This document shows, one piece after another, positions 45,231 to 58,640 of a DNA stretch of 64,000 bases; the stretch's first letter is position 1; each line of letters opens with the position of its first letter. This stretch comes from Sipunculus nudus (lineage: Eukaryota > Annelida > Sipuncula > Golfingiida > Sipunculidae). Both the position numbers and the translations under genes were made by a program. The notes beneath the pieces are model-generated. The model searched no databases, had not been told where the DNA came from, and saw nothing but the letters and a program-made list of their open reading frames with translations. The stretch covers positions 6,619,900-6,683,899 of the forward strand of contig CM049322.1 of the NCBI GenBank assembly GCA_026874595.1, written 5' to 3'.

Positions 45231-45689
45231 GTAAATTGTTGTTGTTCTGTCACTGCGAGTTGATTACGGATGATTGATGGAGGTACCAGATATGTATTGC
45301 TGTATTAATTTGGAACAGTGTTTACATTTCAGAAATAATAGTTTGTTTGTTTATATCCTTTATCCTTTCATTTGAAATTTTAAATATGCACTGGACTATT
45401 ATTTGAAATCTTAAAAGTTCAGCTTATACTTTTAAATATCTCAATTTGTTAACAACCTTTTTTTTGGGCATATCTATCTTCTTTATATTATTTCTTTAAA
45501 ACTTTTGAAGGGACCGGCTGGATATTTGCTACTTAGTAAGCCATATGACTCGAGCACATTTATCCAACCTTTAAGCTTGTTTAATGTAACATAAGAGCAT
45601 CAAGTAATAGGCGCTGCTATACTACGGATGATTAAAAGATCCAATATTAAATGCTAGCAAAGCTATTGACACTATACACCGAATAGTCA

Positions 45690-46365
45690 GTGTCTCTCCT
45701 AGTAGAGATGAGGCACAGTATACATATCATGTCTTACGTATGAAAGAGATGAGGCAGATTTTGTGTGTCAGACTTAAAACTGAAATTGAGGCACCTCATG
45801 AGAACGAGACATGGGGAAACGAAACGCATCATGTGTTCCGGACATGGTCGTAAGAGGTTCATCATAAGTGTCAAACTTTGTGACCATGAGGCTCATTGTG
45901 AGTACCAGGCACATCCTCAGATTCATATGCAATGAAGCTGAAGTATATCATGAGTATCATACATTATGCAACAAGGCACCTCATAAAAGTCAGACCGAGA
46001 AAAGCTGAGGCACACCGTTAGTGTAAAAAGGAAAAATGAGGCACATCTTGAGTATCAGACATAGTGAAAATCAGGCACATCACAGGTGTTTTCCACGGTA
46101 AAGATGAGGCACAGCAGGGATTTAAAACAGTGGCGACGAGGCACATTGTTAGTTATAATGGCGAGATACACTTTGCCAGCCAGAATTAAGAAGAAGCATA
46201 TCATGAATGTCAGCCATTTTGAAGGTGAGGCACATAGAAGGTGTCAGGTATAGTAATGACGAGGAACTTTATGTATATCAAAATGGTGAAAATGAGGTGT
46301 AGATGTAGGCATGGTTACGATGAGGCAGATTTTATGTGTTAGACCTGGTAAAAATGACCCACTTT
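45690..46365 (+). repeat. 35-bp minisatellite, array 5
   Basis: Degenerate units of GATGAGGCACA..ATGAGTGTCAGACATGGTGAA. It is the counterpart of array 4 in the next duplicated segment, interrupted on the right by a SINE. Confidence 0.85.
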
Positions 46366-46368
46366 TGG

Positions 46369-46605
46369 GGCCTGGACAGATGAATTGTAAAACGCTCGGC
46401 TTTCTCCGCTGGCGACCCAGGTTCGATCCCTGGTGTGGCTATGAGAGTGGGTTGTAGTGGCCCGTCAAAGGCTGGTGATTTTCTCCGGGTCGTCCGGTTT
46501 CCTCCATCCTTACCGACTAACGAGCGCCAACATCCAACCATGGAGAGTACCTCGTATTAGTTATTATAATTACTTTTACAATCCATGTAAAATAAATAAA
46601 GTTTA
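46369..46605 (+). mobile_element. tRNA-derived SINE in array 5
   Basis: A tRNA-like head with box B GGTTCGATCCC (46420-46430), then TGTGGCTATGAGAG and a body with TTTTCTCCGGGTCGTCCGG and TTTCCTCCATCC, ending in AAATAAATAAAG. It shares its layout with the 8195 copy. The central block resembles conserved domains of widespread metazoan SINEs; which one I cannot say. Confidence 0.75.
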
Positions 46606-46619
46606 TAATACTAAGATGA

Positions 46620-47904
46620 AACACACCAGGGGGTAAGATATAGCAACCCCATCAATGATTAGGAACTGATTGTTCATGTATTGGTCGCCTCTTCTGTTTC
46701 ATGTTTTTCAGTGAATCGCATGCGCCTGCTCATTGTTTTGACTCTGAAAGTTTAACTTGTTGATTGATATTGACCGCATTTGTTTTCACCTTGATTTACT
46801 TTACCATTAACTGATAATAAACTAATTGGAAGGCGACATAGGCATCATGTATATGAACAGCAATGTTTGTAGGTTATAACCTAGGCTTATCACAAGGTCG
46901 TTGTTATAGCAACTTTACAATAATTACCTGTGGTACCTTGTTCAGATAAGGCATACCCTCTATTTAATGCCTATCTCTATTATTCAAACAATTGTTTCAC
47001 TATTTCCCTATATATAAAGGTTACAGATAGGTACCACTGTATACAACACCAAGAAATATTTAAGAGAAAGCAGTGTCACTCAAGTACTCTTTAGTCGACT
47101 GAAGTTTCCGATACCCTACATTTGGGACAGGGGAAACCGACTTTTTCCTTTGGTTATTCATTTTCAAAGCAAACAAATTGCAAATAATCAAAGTCGCTCA
47201 GTCTAGGTAAATGCTTATCCCAATACCTGGTAGCTTTGGTTTATCTTACGCAAAGCTAAACTAACATGCTTGAGAGAAGTTTAATTTATTACATGATTTA
47301 TTGTGTGCATTTATTCATTTCGATCACAATATTTTTGCTAATGAATTATATGAGGTGATCCAAAATATACATTGTATAATTTAAACGAACATATAATCTT
47401 ATACGAAATCTGATCATGGTTCTTTAATATTGTGCCATCATACAAACAACTGAATGTGACGTTATGTAATGCATGTAGGCATTTATATGTTAGCTGAAGT
47501 TAACATCTGGACAAGAAAATGTAAAAAAATCAAGTGTTGAATACGAATGTACCCAACATTACCCTTGCCAGTTAGTCATAATCACATACAAAGCAAAGTA
47601 AGTGAATATAGACGTTTCCTATGGATTCTAATAGAGGGCGCCTGCCGTTTTGTAGGATGATCTTACTGAAGAGTGTTTTGCTTTGCCTCTGTCATGATGA
47701 ACTGATAACAGATGAAATATGGCCGAATCAGCTGAGCAATGGAATAAATCGGTAGGCAGTGTAATCTCATTTTATATCATATAATAGAAAGAGGTATTCT
47801 CTAGATGCCTTTTATTTAAATTCATTCATTTAATGTGTGTGTACATTGAAATTCATCGATAATTCCATGAAGGTCTTCAATAAACGCCTTTATGAAATTG
47901 ATTT

Positions 47905-47944
<40 letters not shown>

Positions 47945-50500
47945 TTCCTCATATATATGTGTGTATGTTTGTGTACATTATAGAGCCCTGCGCGGGCCGG
48001 AATTTAGAGCCTGCACCCGCCCCCCCCCCCCCCAACAAAAAACTTTTAGCCGGCAACCGCCTCTCCCCGCAGTTGTGAAAACCCGCCCCCCTTCGCCCCG
48101 CACCTATAAAGAATAAATCGACCCACACCCGCCCTGCACATCAATCTATCAGCCCGCACCCGCCGCGCCCCGCATTTTTACAAAAAAAAATCAGCCCGCA
48201 TTCAACCCGTAAATAAACATAAGAGACAACCAAAAAGGTAGTCAACTAAAAAATATAATGATTTTTTTTATATATTTATAAAGAATGACCATCTTTTGTA
48301 AGTAGATAAGGTTACCATGTTTTGCTAATGGTATGACTTTTCCCGTTTTTGCACTGGTAAGGAAATTGTCATAGAATTACCCTTTTTTAATTTTTAATAA
48401 TTACCACTTACCAAAATACATTTATTTACTGCCATATATGTTGAAATGTCAGTACCTGGGACACATTAATCAAATATTGCCCTTGTGTCTTCTTACAATA
48501 TTTAAAGTCATGATAAGTGCAACATATTCAGATATTTAGCTGAAAGCATAATGAAAGTCTAAACATATTTTCCATGCATACTGCATGTGGTTGGCTTTAT
48601 ATCCACGAGGTTAATCTTTCGCAAATTCTTGATTTTGAACGTTGCATAAAACAACTTTTTGGCCCGCAATAACCCGCATAAGAATTTAAGCAGCCCGCCC
48701 CGCCCCGCACTTCTTAGTCTTTAACCCCGAAGTAAAAAAAAATGGGATTGCCCCGCCCCACAAAATCATGAGAAAGCAGACGCACGGGGCGTGTTGAGGC
48801 CCGCGCAGGGCTCTTGTGTACAATGACTTTCGGTTTATATGGAGTAAGGGTATTAATGTGAGACATATATTTTATGACCTCTACAAATTACTTGAGATTA
48901 AGTTTCTGACGAATGTCCGGTTTTATTTAATGGTCTAATTATAGGCTTTCCCTTGGACATCATTGTCGCTACAGGTGTGAAGTATTGTGGAGATAAGACT
49001 TAGAATAAATAAACAATACTTTAACATCAGTCATTGTCATGATGAGACATACATTGAACGTCATGCAGCCTCAAAATAAGGAAAGGTTGTTTTGCTTCTA
49101 TTATTATTATAATTGAGGTATCATCTTGCCGAAAAAAAATATTTTGCGTGCAGGCATAAAGTGTAAACATTTCTGGCCTTTATATATTTTAACATCCGGA
49201 GGGCGCCATGTTAAGGTTTACCTATTCTTGTTATGTGTCGCACTGCCCGTTTGAACCTGTTATCTTGAGATCTGATTGACAGGCATATCAGCTGAGGTTG
49301 CTTTGACATCGCTATTTGAAATCGCCATGATCTCTTAGCTGACACTACTGGTGTGGCAATGTTGGTTTATAGTTACATGGCATCTCCTTGACATGGTACA
49401 ACTGTGAAAACCTGGCTGATCAGAATATTTATAGGTTATAACCCTAGGTTATGAAAAGGTTGCTGCCATGGTAATGATTGAAATACAGGGGGTCATAGCT
49501 TTATCTCAGATAATCATGGTGGTATTCTATTTAAAGCCTATCTCTAAACTTGAATAATAATTCCACTGGGACCTGTGTTGTATTTATGCTGACCCATTAT
49601 TGTTTCCTCTGGCCTACGACAGAGATCGCTAGCTGCGTGTTTGTAATCGGTTGAGGTGTCCTTGGTTATGCTTTTGTCTCTGGGAACTGATAACCGATGA
49701 TTTACGACTAAATCAGCTGAGAAATGCCTTGATCGGAAACTGCTCTTGTTCGAGGGACATGTTGACTTCAAGCAATGAATAACATTGAATATTATTATTG
49801 TAATTGTGAAATTAATATTTCAAATGTAATGTTTCTTCTTTCCGTGATTAATTGGTCAAGGCTCAGTAATGTACATGCAATTGTTTGTGTTTATTGGATT
49901 TGAATAAATCTTATCTTTATTACCTTGCTTTTTTTAATATAATATTTCCCTCAATCACAGTGACACATGACCCTTGAAAATACCTATGGATAGGAACACC
50001 CATTACAGGGGAATGTTTTACCTTTCCTCTCTACTTAACCTGATCGTTTTTCGAGTTCAATACCTCAAATTTATAGTAGTCTTAGGTTGTTATGCAAGAG
50101 GAAATCGCTGTTGCTACATGTATTTAAAGCCTATCGTCGGTAATAACTAAATTTCGTTTGTCTTTTTATGGATTCAACTAAATAATGCAATTTACAATGT
50201 TAATCATGAAATTATTTCCTCATGTTTCACAGGCCTGTAGTTGATAGGTAAAAATTGCAGGGTCTGAATTTTATAAATCGTTCCAATTATTTGTTATTGT
50301 GCAGCATAATCATTTTTACGATCTTATGGCTCCATAGGTTTCTTACTTTATTTGACGAACGGTTGACGTAACAAAAGGTACATTAAACGCTCGTATCCTT
50401 ATCTTATCCTAAAGAAATGAACCAAAAGTATATTTGATAATAATATAAAATAATTGTTTTCAGTAAAAGTTCTAAAAGGTTTAAAACAGTTAGCGGAATT
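46620..50500 (+). repeat. Nested tandem segmental duplication, segment 2
   Basis: Diverged copy of segment 1: GTTATAACCTAGGCTTATCACAAGG (46870), TTTGCCTCTGTCATGATGA...CAGCTGAG (47690), then AACCCTAGGTTATGAAAAGG (49440), TCAGCTGAGAAATG (49715) and GGGTCTGAATTTTATAAATCG (50260). It is interrupted by a hAT-like MITE. Confidence 0.7.
47979..48815. mobile_element. hAT-like non-autonomous DNA transposon (MITE)
   Basis: Perfect 17-bp inverted termini AGAGCCCTGCGCGGGCC (47982-47998 and 48798-48814 reversed). Flanks GTGTACAT and GTGTACAA form an 8-bp target duplication with one mismatch, as expected for hAT elements. GC-rich GCCCGC repeats and a poly-C tract lie at the ends, with an AT-rich centre and no transposase. 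Confidence 0.88.
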
Positions 50501-51038
50501 ATTTGTGTAACATTTGTCCCTTGATGCAGTTCATTTACATTGTTTGTATTTTATCCAGGCCAGGTGTGAACAGAGTGGATTTATGGTACGTTGTCATTGC
50601 ATTGCTCTAATATAAAGCAAAATAAGATTCATTATGACAGAGAAGGATCAACAATAAATTATTATCACCCAGGATATTGGCCACCGTGTTCTTATTTTCC
50701 GGGATCAAGCGACATCCATCTTTGGCATATTGTTATTCCCTGTGCTTATATTATAATCATCTACTGCATTTTTGTCTTAGATAAAACGGAATCTAATATG
50801 TAAAGTTATTTGAACAATTCATAGGGAATGATATATATCACAATTTCATCAAAGAAAATATATTCATCTATTATAATTTCATAATCATTATTTATAACCT
50901 TAATAGCATATTTTTTTAACCTTAATAATATATTTGAAATATATGTATGATTTCATAATATTAAAAATAATATTATCAACAACGAAAATGTGTTCCAACA
51001 TTATAATTTTGTAATAATAAATTGTAACCTGAATAATG

Positions 51039-52133
51039 TGTCACAGAAGGTCTGTGACAGCCTCATGGCCTGTGGTGGCCTGAAGTATTTGTAGCGGAAT
51101 TTAGTTTCAGTACACGATATCTCTGCCAGGAAGGTCGAGGTGATTTATTTTTACAGGGACACCTGGTTTTGAGAGCGTAGCCTTAAACCAATCAGGGAGG
51201 GTTATAACTGTGAAAGTTAATTTATATTCATGAGTTGCATGAATTAATTAGGTAACCCAGGAAGTAAGGTTTTTTTTCTGCTGAGTGGGGCAGAGTCGAG
51301 ATTGCGGCCGAGGAGAGTCGTTCGAGAAAGGTTCCTTAGGCCATCTCATGTGTCGCACACCGTCGGATGGTTGAGATGTGTACCCCGTACGTCGGTTCGT
51401 CTAGGTCTAGCTAAAAGCCAAGTTTGTGGGGAAGCTGGCAACGTATGTCCAAGTTCGGCTGTGAACGAACAGACCGGCGTGAGTATCTTAAGACGTGTCT
51501 ACTGTGTTCCCATGAAACGTTATGGTCGTCACGCATCGATGATCAAGACTTTATATGAGCTGTACTCGACAAACTCCTAAAACAGCTCGGTGTTGTGAGC
51601 GCTTACAGAAAGTAACCTGTGTGATGTGAACTTGTTTTATTTCTTTACCGGGGACTGCCCACTTGTTGTTGTACGCTATGCGGCGTATGGTGATTTTGTT
51701 ATGTGACCAAGATGAACATTGGCGGCTTCTAGACGTTGCACCTGCGACGTCGGATCAAGGGATTTCTGGATTCCTGACCTACGGGACTCATTCACCTTCG
51801 GACTTTTACCATATTGTTTTACCGTGCTACACTTGTTAATGGATCCCAGTGTACCGGAATGTGTTTGCATTAATTTGTTACTGCAAAAGGGTTAAATGCA
51901 GGTTAAAGATCTTAAGTGTAGGTGAGTCCACACATCTGTTATAACTGTTTATCTGTAAATGTCTCTTAATCAAAGTCTTAAATGTTTCACACTGCGTTTA
52001 TGGGATTTTTGAGAGGGTGATTTGAGTGAATTTGAGTGAAGCAAGTCGAGAGCACGACCAACTGACGCCCGTACGAGTACAAATTAATCCCTTTAAAAGA
52101 ACACAGGTCTGTCACTACCCCTTTCGTGTGACA
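51039..52133. mobile_element. Solo-LTR-like element with 5-bp target duplication
   Basis: The element runs from TGTCACAGAAGG to CGTGTGACA and is flanked on both sides by TAATG (51034-51038 and 52134-52138). TG...CA ends with a perfect 5-bp duplication fit a solo LTR left by recombination between the two LTRs of a retrotransposon. Its GC content is clearly higher than its surroundings. No protease, RT or integrase is present. A DNA transposon with short TGTCACA termini is the alternative. A short inverted pair TGTCACAG/CTGTGACA lies at its left end. Confidence 0.78.
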
Positions 52134-53245
52134 TAATGTATTTGGAATATATATATGATTTCATAATATTGAAAAAAATTCAAGTTTTCTTAATATTTTG
52201 AGGTCTTTAATTTGACTAGGGACAATTATTTTCTAGTGACTGGAAAAACCTTGGGACACTTAGAAGAAAGCCATGGACAAAAGTTATGCATGAACTTGAC
52301 TTAGGCTTGATTAATTTTTTTTAAGAAACGTGAGGCTTTAAGAGTGCATTATTTAATTGATTAAATCAAAAATTATCTTTGAAAGTGACCCTTAACATTG
52401 CAGATCAGAAATAATCTCTGATTCATTATGGTCTTTACAGAGATGATCTCTTATTTTTTTATGATCGTTACAGTTCACAACGCATTTCTGTGAAAATTAT
52501 TACTTTAATCCGCTACTATAACAATATGTTATACATTAAGCGTTTTTTTACAGTGATGTTTTAATCGCAACTTTCTAAAAAATTCCATACTAAAACCTCT
52601 TTGTCGGCCTAATCAACCAGTAAACATCATTAAGAGGAAGTTATGAACTCAGAGCTACACAAACCTTATCTAAAAAAGTCAGGAACGATAAAAATACTGT
52701 TTACGTAAATATTTGAGTGGAATTTCGTCCATATATAAGTGATGACATTAATATGATAAATTGTGGTAATAATTACTGGCAGAGTTGGTTCTGCGCAGCA
52801 AATTATATTAATTCAATTTGCTATTTCAACGCTTAATTACATCATCTATTTAAAGGGCGACATTTCATAAATTATGTAATATTAACGGCTATTCCTACCA
52901 GGAACATACATATGTCGTATGTTTGACTTGCTGTATTTACGTTGATCGGCAGTGTTACATCAGCTGCACAATTGAATATATTTAATAATATGTTGTTCCC
53001 GGTAAACACCGCTTTATAAAGCATCAGGATCTTTCCCTTATAATAAAAGTTATTCTTGAGAAAGGAACAATTGTATATCTATATTATTGTAAGTTGTGTA
53101 TGGTAGCCATTTCTTCACATGATATCTATAACATCAATTAAGTAAAACGACTTTGATATTTCCGTCATAAAAAGTGTATTTTAGTGGTTTTTATTGGAAA
53201 GACGACTTGTGAATGAAGCAGACGATTCTGTGTATGAACATGCCC

Positions 53246-53264
53246 TATGACCTCTGACCTTTGA
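53246..53264 (-). promoter_or_regulatory. Nuclear-receptor DR1-like site
   Basis: On the minus strand AGGTCAGAGGTCA is a perfect direct repeat of AGGTCA with one spacer base, the DR1 form bound by RXR/HNF4-type receptors. A TATATAAAC lies nearby on the same strand (about 53300). The homologous positions at 57180 and 61215 have decayed. No gene is seen downstream. Confidence 0.3.
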
Positions 53265-54189
53265 CACGGCTAATCAAACAGGAGCAAGAGGGTCATGTTT
53301 ATATACCGGTACTACCCAGGCGCATGAGTTCAGGGTTGATATCCTTTGTAAAGCAAATATCTGATAATAAATACACTAACAAAAAATCAGGAAGGTCGTC
53401 CCTTACGGGACTACCACATATGTTACCATTCGCAGTGGCTAACCAAATATTGTGCATACTCTAAAATACAGGCTATGCGTATACCTTCTTGTCGATAATA
53501 GTTAATTAAAATGGAGATTTTAAACCATAGCATTCCTGGAAGAGCAAAAATGTTTACCTGACCATTCATCAGAATGAATTTTATCAAACAATTATAATAA
53601 TGTTGGGCCTTTCATTCATAACTGATGTGCTGATGATTAAAGAAACATATTTCATCCAAGTTTCTTATCTGTGCTACGTTTCTTTCTCCAGGTAAAGATC
53701 ATTGCGTGCCTGTATCTAACGAGGTTGTCCCTGCTCAAATCATAACAATGACTACAGCTTAGGTACTCTAAACTAACCAATGATAATGTCACATTGGTGT
53801 AAATGAGAAATATTCTACAAACTACATCATTTCAGTTTTTTCTGTCGTTGATACGTTTTCGTGTAATCAAGCAATACATGACCAGTATCCAGTACGTTAA
53901 AAGGGACTCGTTTTTATCTGTAGACTAATTTGATAGTGAGAGGCCATTTTGTATTTGTGAGCGGCCATTTTGTATTGTCTATCTAGTTTTTAAAATAAGC
54001 AAATTTACATGTTTTCAGTCCACATAATTTTAATCTAAAATATATAACCAATGACAGACATAGACACATTGAACACTACAAAAATGTTAACATTGAATAT
54101 AAACAACATATAATAAATAAGACAAATCAGAAAGCCAAATATCTACTTAAAGCTACTAAAAGAAAAAGATAATCGCATATCCAATGTCA

Positions 54190-54415
54190 TGACATACCAC
54201 CCATGTCTCAAACTAAAAAAATATTCGCTAACTACAGGCAGGTTCAGTTCAAATCAAGACCTTGCAGATCTGTTCCCAGAGTCACCGTTACTCTCATACA
54301 GACAATCCCCAATATACAACAGAAGATCGTCCTAAATCAAATTACTAACCTAAGAACTGCACATATCCGTGTAACCGACCACGCGGACCTGTTTTTGTTT
54401 CTTCTGGCTTAAGAA
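54190..54415 (+). mobile_element. Retroelement coding relic, copy 1
   Basis: Reads VPRVTVTLIQTIPNIQQKIV and LRTAHIRVTDHADLF. The same text, diverged, recurs at 58130-58270 and continues there into Penelope/LINE-like C-terminal text. A dead fragment. Confidence 0.45.
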
Positions 54416-57400
54416 CGATGTCGCAAGCTGCGTCCTTTTGAGGTGTAGCTGGAGTGGCCTGTGTTGTACATCTGTCACAGGTACTGATAACGAATGAGTT
54501 AAGATTACTTCAGCTAGGAAATAATTGGAACAGGAAACAGCTTTTATTCGGGATAAATGTTGACCCTCATGAACTGATTAATATTCAATAATAATGGTAG
54601 TGTGTATTATTATCAAGAATCATGAAAGTGTATACATTTTAGGTAATCAGCTGTATGTAAATTTGGCTAAAAATAAAGAGCCAAGAGTATATATCAGGAA
54701 CGAACTAATATTGTATAAATGTATACTGTGAGCTCCCTACCAATACTACTTCTATTATTATTACCTGTATTATTATATTTATTATTATTAATTTTTATTA
54801 TTGTAAGATTAATATTCAAATGTAAGGCTTCCTCTTAGCGTGTTAATGTGTTGAGGCTTCAGCATTGCAGATGACATTGTTTGTGTCCATTTCGTTTTAA
54901 TTAATCTTATGTTTATTGACTTCTGGAATATAAAATTTACTTCATTCACAGCGATCTACCATCCCTGAGAAAAGCGCAAGGATAGAAACATCCATTATAG
55001 GAAAATATAAAAACCTCTTCTCTTTACCTGATGTGATCCTCTTACGAGTTCAATGAATAAGATCAATAGTATTCTCGATTTTTATGTAAAGAGGAATCTT
55101 TTATATCTCTGCCCTTTTATTTTATTTGATACATATATTTTAAGCTTGGCGTCAGTAAAATCTCTGAAGGATTAGTACCCTAAAAACTACCGGTGTTTCT
55201 CAGATTGTGTATATAGCTTGTTTTTTAATGATTCATTTAAGTAATGCAGCTGTCGATTTTAATCCTGGTATTATATCCTGATCTTATATAGAATTGTATA
55301 TGACGGGGGAGCTTGTAGAGTCGGAATTTTACAAATCGTTCCGATTAATTATCATGGTGCAGCATGAATTATGTTGAACCGAATATTACAAATGCCAACT
55401 TCAAATGATGACTGTGCAAATAAATGCATTTTGAAAGATATAAGGAGAATGGAATGGTTTCGTAGACAGTCTATACAGTGATTTTACGTCGACTTTAACA
55501 GGAATGCGGCATCGTGGGTTTAAAATTTATTTTATGGAAATTATGTGGATGTCATGTTATTTAAATATATATACTGAAACATGACAAAGAACGTCTTATT
55601 GAAGGTCACTCAATATATTATTATTTTTCCCATCATTATGATTATCATTTATCATTTAATGTAGTTCTACTACTACTATAATAGTTTGACTATCTCATTC
55701 TTAGCGGTATAAAATATACCTTACATACCCGGGATTTTCTCCGGTAGCAACAATGTAGAAGCACTTATGAGGTTAAAGTTTTGGTTCTGTCACTGTGAGA
55801 TGATCATGGATGATTAATGGCAATACCCGCTATGTATTGCGTGTGTTGATTTGGCATATTATCAAGTTTTAAGAAAGAAATGTTTGTTTGTATTTCATAT
55901 TTTTGGTATTGTCTCTTTCATGGAAAACTTTAAATCTGAACAGGACTGTCATTTGGACTGTTAAATGTTCAGCTGACACTTTTAGATATCTCCATCTGTT
56001 TAAAATGTTACTTAGTTTTACTTAGTTTTGTACTCAAGAATTAAGACTCCCTTATCTGTCTCCATTTAAGGTGTTGGAGGGACTGGGTGGACATTTATAT
56101 GTGCCTCGTCTCTTCTTTTGAGCTTGTTCAGTGTAACACCAGGTCAGCGGCGTTTAGTGTAACATAGGGGAGTAGCTGTGATGGTGTTTAAAGATTATTA
56201 CCAGATGACGCTGGACTAAGAACCAGCAGGTCAGAGCCGGTTGGGCATATTGGTTAAACTCTACCTAATATAACAAAACATATATCAGCCCCAAAATTAA
56301 TTGTATAATTGACCATCCTTCCAACAAATTTCCAAATTTCAGTTAAATCCACAGAATATTTTGGGACAATAGACAAATATACAAACGGGGGGCTGCCATT
56401 TTGTATTTGTGAGGGGCCATTTTGTATTTTTGCCTATCTTTCATATTTAACTTTAATCAAGTTTACATGTTTTCATTCCACATAATTTTAATTTAAAAAA
56501 ATATATATAAAAACCAATGACAGACATTGACACATTGAACACTACAAAAATATTAAAATTGGATATAAACTCAATTGTGGGGAAACTGTCTTAAATGAAA
56601 ACAAAAATTTGCAACTTTCTAAAAATTCTATACCAACACCCTTGAGTCGGGCTCATTGATCAGTAGAGATCGCAAGAGGAAGATATGATCTCGGAGCTTC
56701 ACAAGCCTCATTTAAAAAGAGTAAAGAACTATAAAAATGTTCATGTAAATCTTTAAGTGGAATTTTCTACATATAAGTGACCATATTAATCTGATAAATG
56801 TAATAATAATTACTTGTAGAGTTGATTCACATGCCCCTCAAATTATATATTTATATAATATGATATTCCTGGTAGACAAAGCTCAATACCGTCATCTATT
56901 TAAATGGACATATTTAATAATTAGTGTAATAATTATTCCGCTTTATTAAGGATCAGGATCTTTGTCTTATAATAAAAGTCAATGTTGGCAAAGAACGATT
57001 GTATATCTATTTTATTCTATTTTTTTCATTGTCTATGGGAACCATTTTTTCAAATATTATCAATAATTTAAAGTAAATAAAACGACTTTGATATGTCCGT
57101 CATAAAATGTATAGTAATTGATATTGTTGGCACCGCATGTAAGTGAAGCACACGATTCTGTGTATGAACATGCCCTTTGCCATCTGAGCTTTTGACACGG
57201 CACATCAGACAGGAGCAAGAGGGTTGTGTTTATATACCGGTACTACCCAGGCGCATGAGTTCGGTGTTTATAGTCGTTACTAAGCCAACTGCCTGATAGG
57301 AAATACACTGACAAAAACAAATGCCGATAATATTCGCAGTGACTAACCTACTTGCTATGCATATACTAAAACACTGGCTATACACATAACTTCCTGTTGA

Positions 57401-57862
57401 TGACAGTGCATGAAAATAGAGGTTTTGAACGCGTGAAAGAGCAATTATGTACACCTGACTATTCATCAGAATGGATATATCAAACAAATATAGTTTTAGT
57501 GTTTTTTAGTCATGTCTGATGTGCTGATTATTAAATAAACATATTTTTACCTCGTATATTTTCTGTGCTACGTTTTTCCCCTGGTAAAAAAAATTGCGTG
57601 CCTGTATATGACGAGGTCGGCCCGGCTAAAATCATCTTAATGACTACAGCTTAGTTACTTTAAACAAACCGTTTAGAGTAACTAACAAACCATTACACAT
57701 TGGTGAAAATGAGATCTATTCTACAAACTAGATAATTTCAGTTATTTTCTGTCGTTGATACGGTTTCATTCAATCAACAATACATGAGTGGTATCATGTA
57801 CATTAAGTGGGACTCACTCTTATCTGTAGACCATTTTCATAGTGAGAGGCCATTTTGTATTT

Positions 57863-57865
<3 letters not shown>

Positions 57866-57916
<51 letters not shown>
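57866..57916. repeat. (TA)n microsatellite
   Basis: TA run of about 50 bases inserted within the ATTTTGTATTTGTGA block shared with segment 3. Confidence 0.95.
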
Positions 57917-57921
<5 letters not shown>

Positions 57922-58109
57922 GTATATTGTCTATCTTAATCAATTTTACATGTTTTCATTCCACATGATTTTAATACAATCAATATACATATTAACACAT
58001 TATATATCAAATGGCAGAGATCGACACTTTGAAAACAACAAAAGATGTTAATATATAAACCAAATATATTTAACAAATCAGCAAAGTAAGAATAGTCGCA
58101 CACCCCTAG

Positions 58110-58640
58110 TAGTGACATACCACCCATGTCTAATTACAGGCAGTTTCAGTTCAGACCTTTTCCCAGAGTTACCGTTATTCTCATACGGACATCCCCAAAT
58201 ATACGACAAAAGATCGTCCGTAATCAAAGTACTAACACACAAACTAAGAACGGCACATATCAGTGTAATAGGCCATGCTGTCTACCATATCCTCAATCAT
58301 AAACGGAGGCAAATAAACATAAATAAGAAAGAACACTACGTCCATGGACATTGTAACTGCAAAAAAAGGAGTGGTTTGGCTAATAGTTTTTACAATCTTT
58401 TCCTCTGTGCAATAAACATCGGAGAAATTAGCCAGATTAAACTGCAACAACCAAACAATAAAATCCAGAGATATTGACACTATGATAGGTGAACATTTTC
58501 CGATGCAGAGGCACACAGTAAATAATACAAAAGTATACTCTATGATAATTTCATGAGTATAAAACAACATATTTGGGAACTTAAATTAATTGAAAAATTG
58601 AATTCCATAAACACGGACTGAACATAGATCATGGATATTA
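58110..58640 (+). mobile_element. Penelope-like retroelement relic, copy 2
   Basis: After the text shared with 54190 come LRTAHISVIGHA, HYVHGHCNCKKRSG and, across stops, IGEHFPMQRHTVNNTKVYSMI. The last resembles the GEHF...HS..D..V segment at the C-terminal side of GIY-YIG-bearing elements. Several stops and shifts show it is dead. Confidence 0.5.

Larger units (their letters stand above)
52140..56300 (+). repeat. Nested tandem segmental duplication, segment 3
   Basis: It contains TATATACCGGTACTACCCAGGCGCATGAGTTC (53300), a retroelement relic (54190-54415), TTGTTTCTTCTGGCTTAAG (54395), the (ATT)n block (54755), GAGTCGGAATTTTACAAATCG (55318) and TTTTCTCCGGTAGCA (55735). Spacing to the next segment is about 4 kb. 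Confidence 0.7.

Noticed and set aside
57230-57487. 85-codon minus-strand frame in segment 4
   Set aside because: The homologous positions in segments 3 and 5 are not open, so there is no sign of coding constraint.
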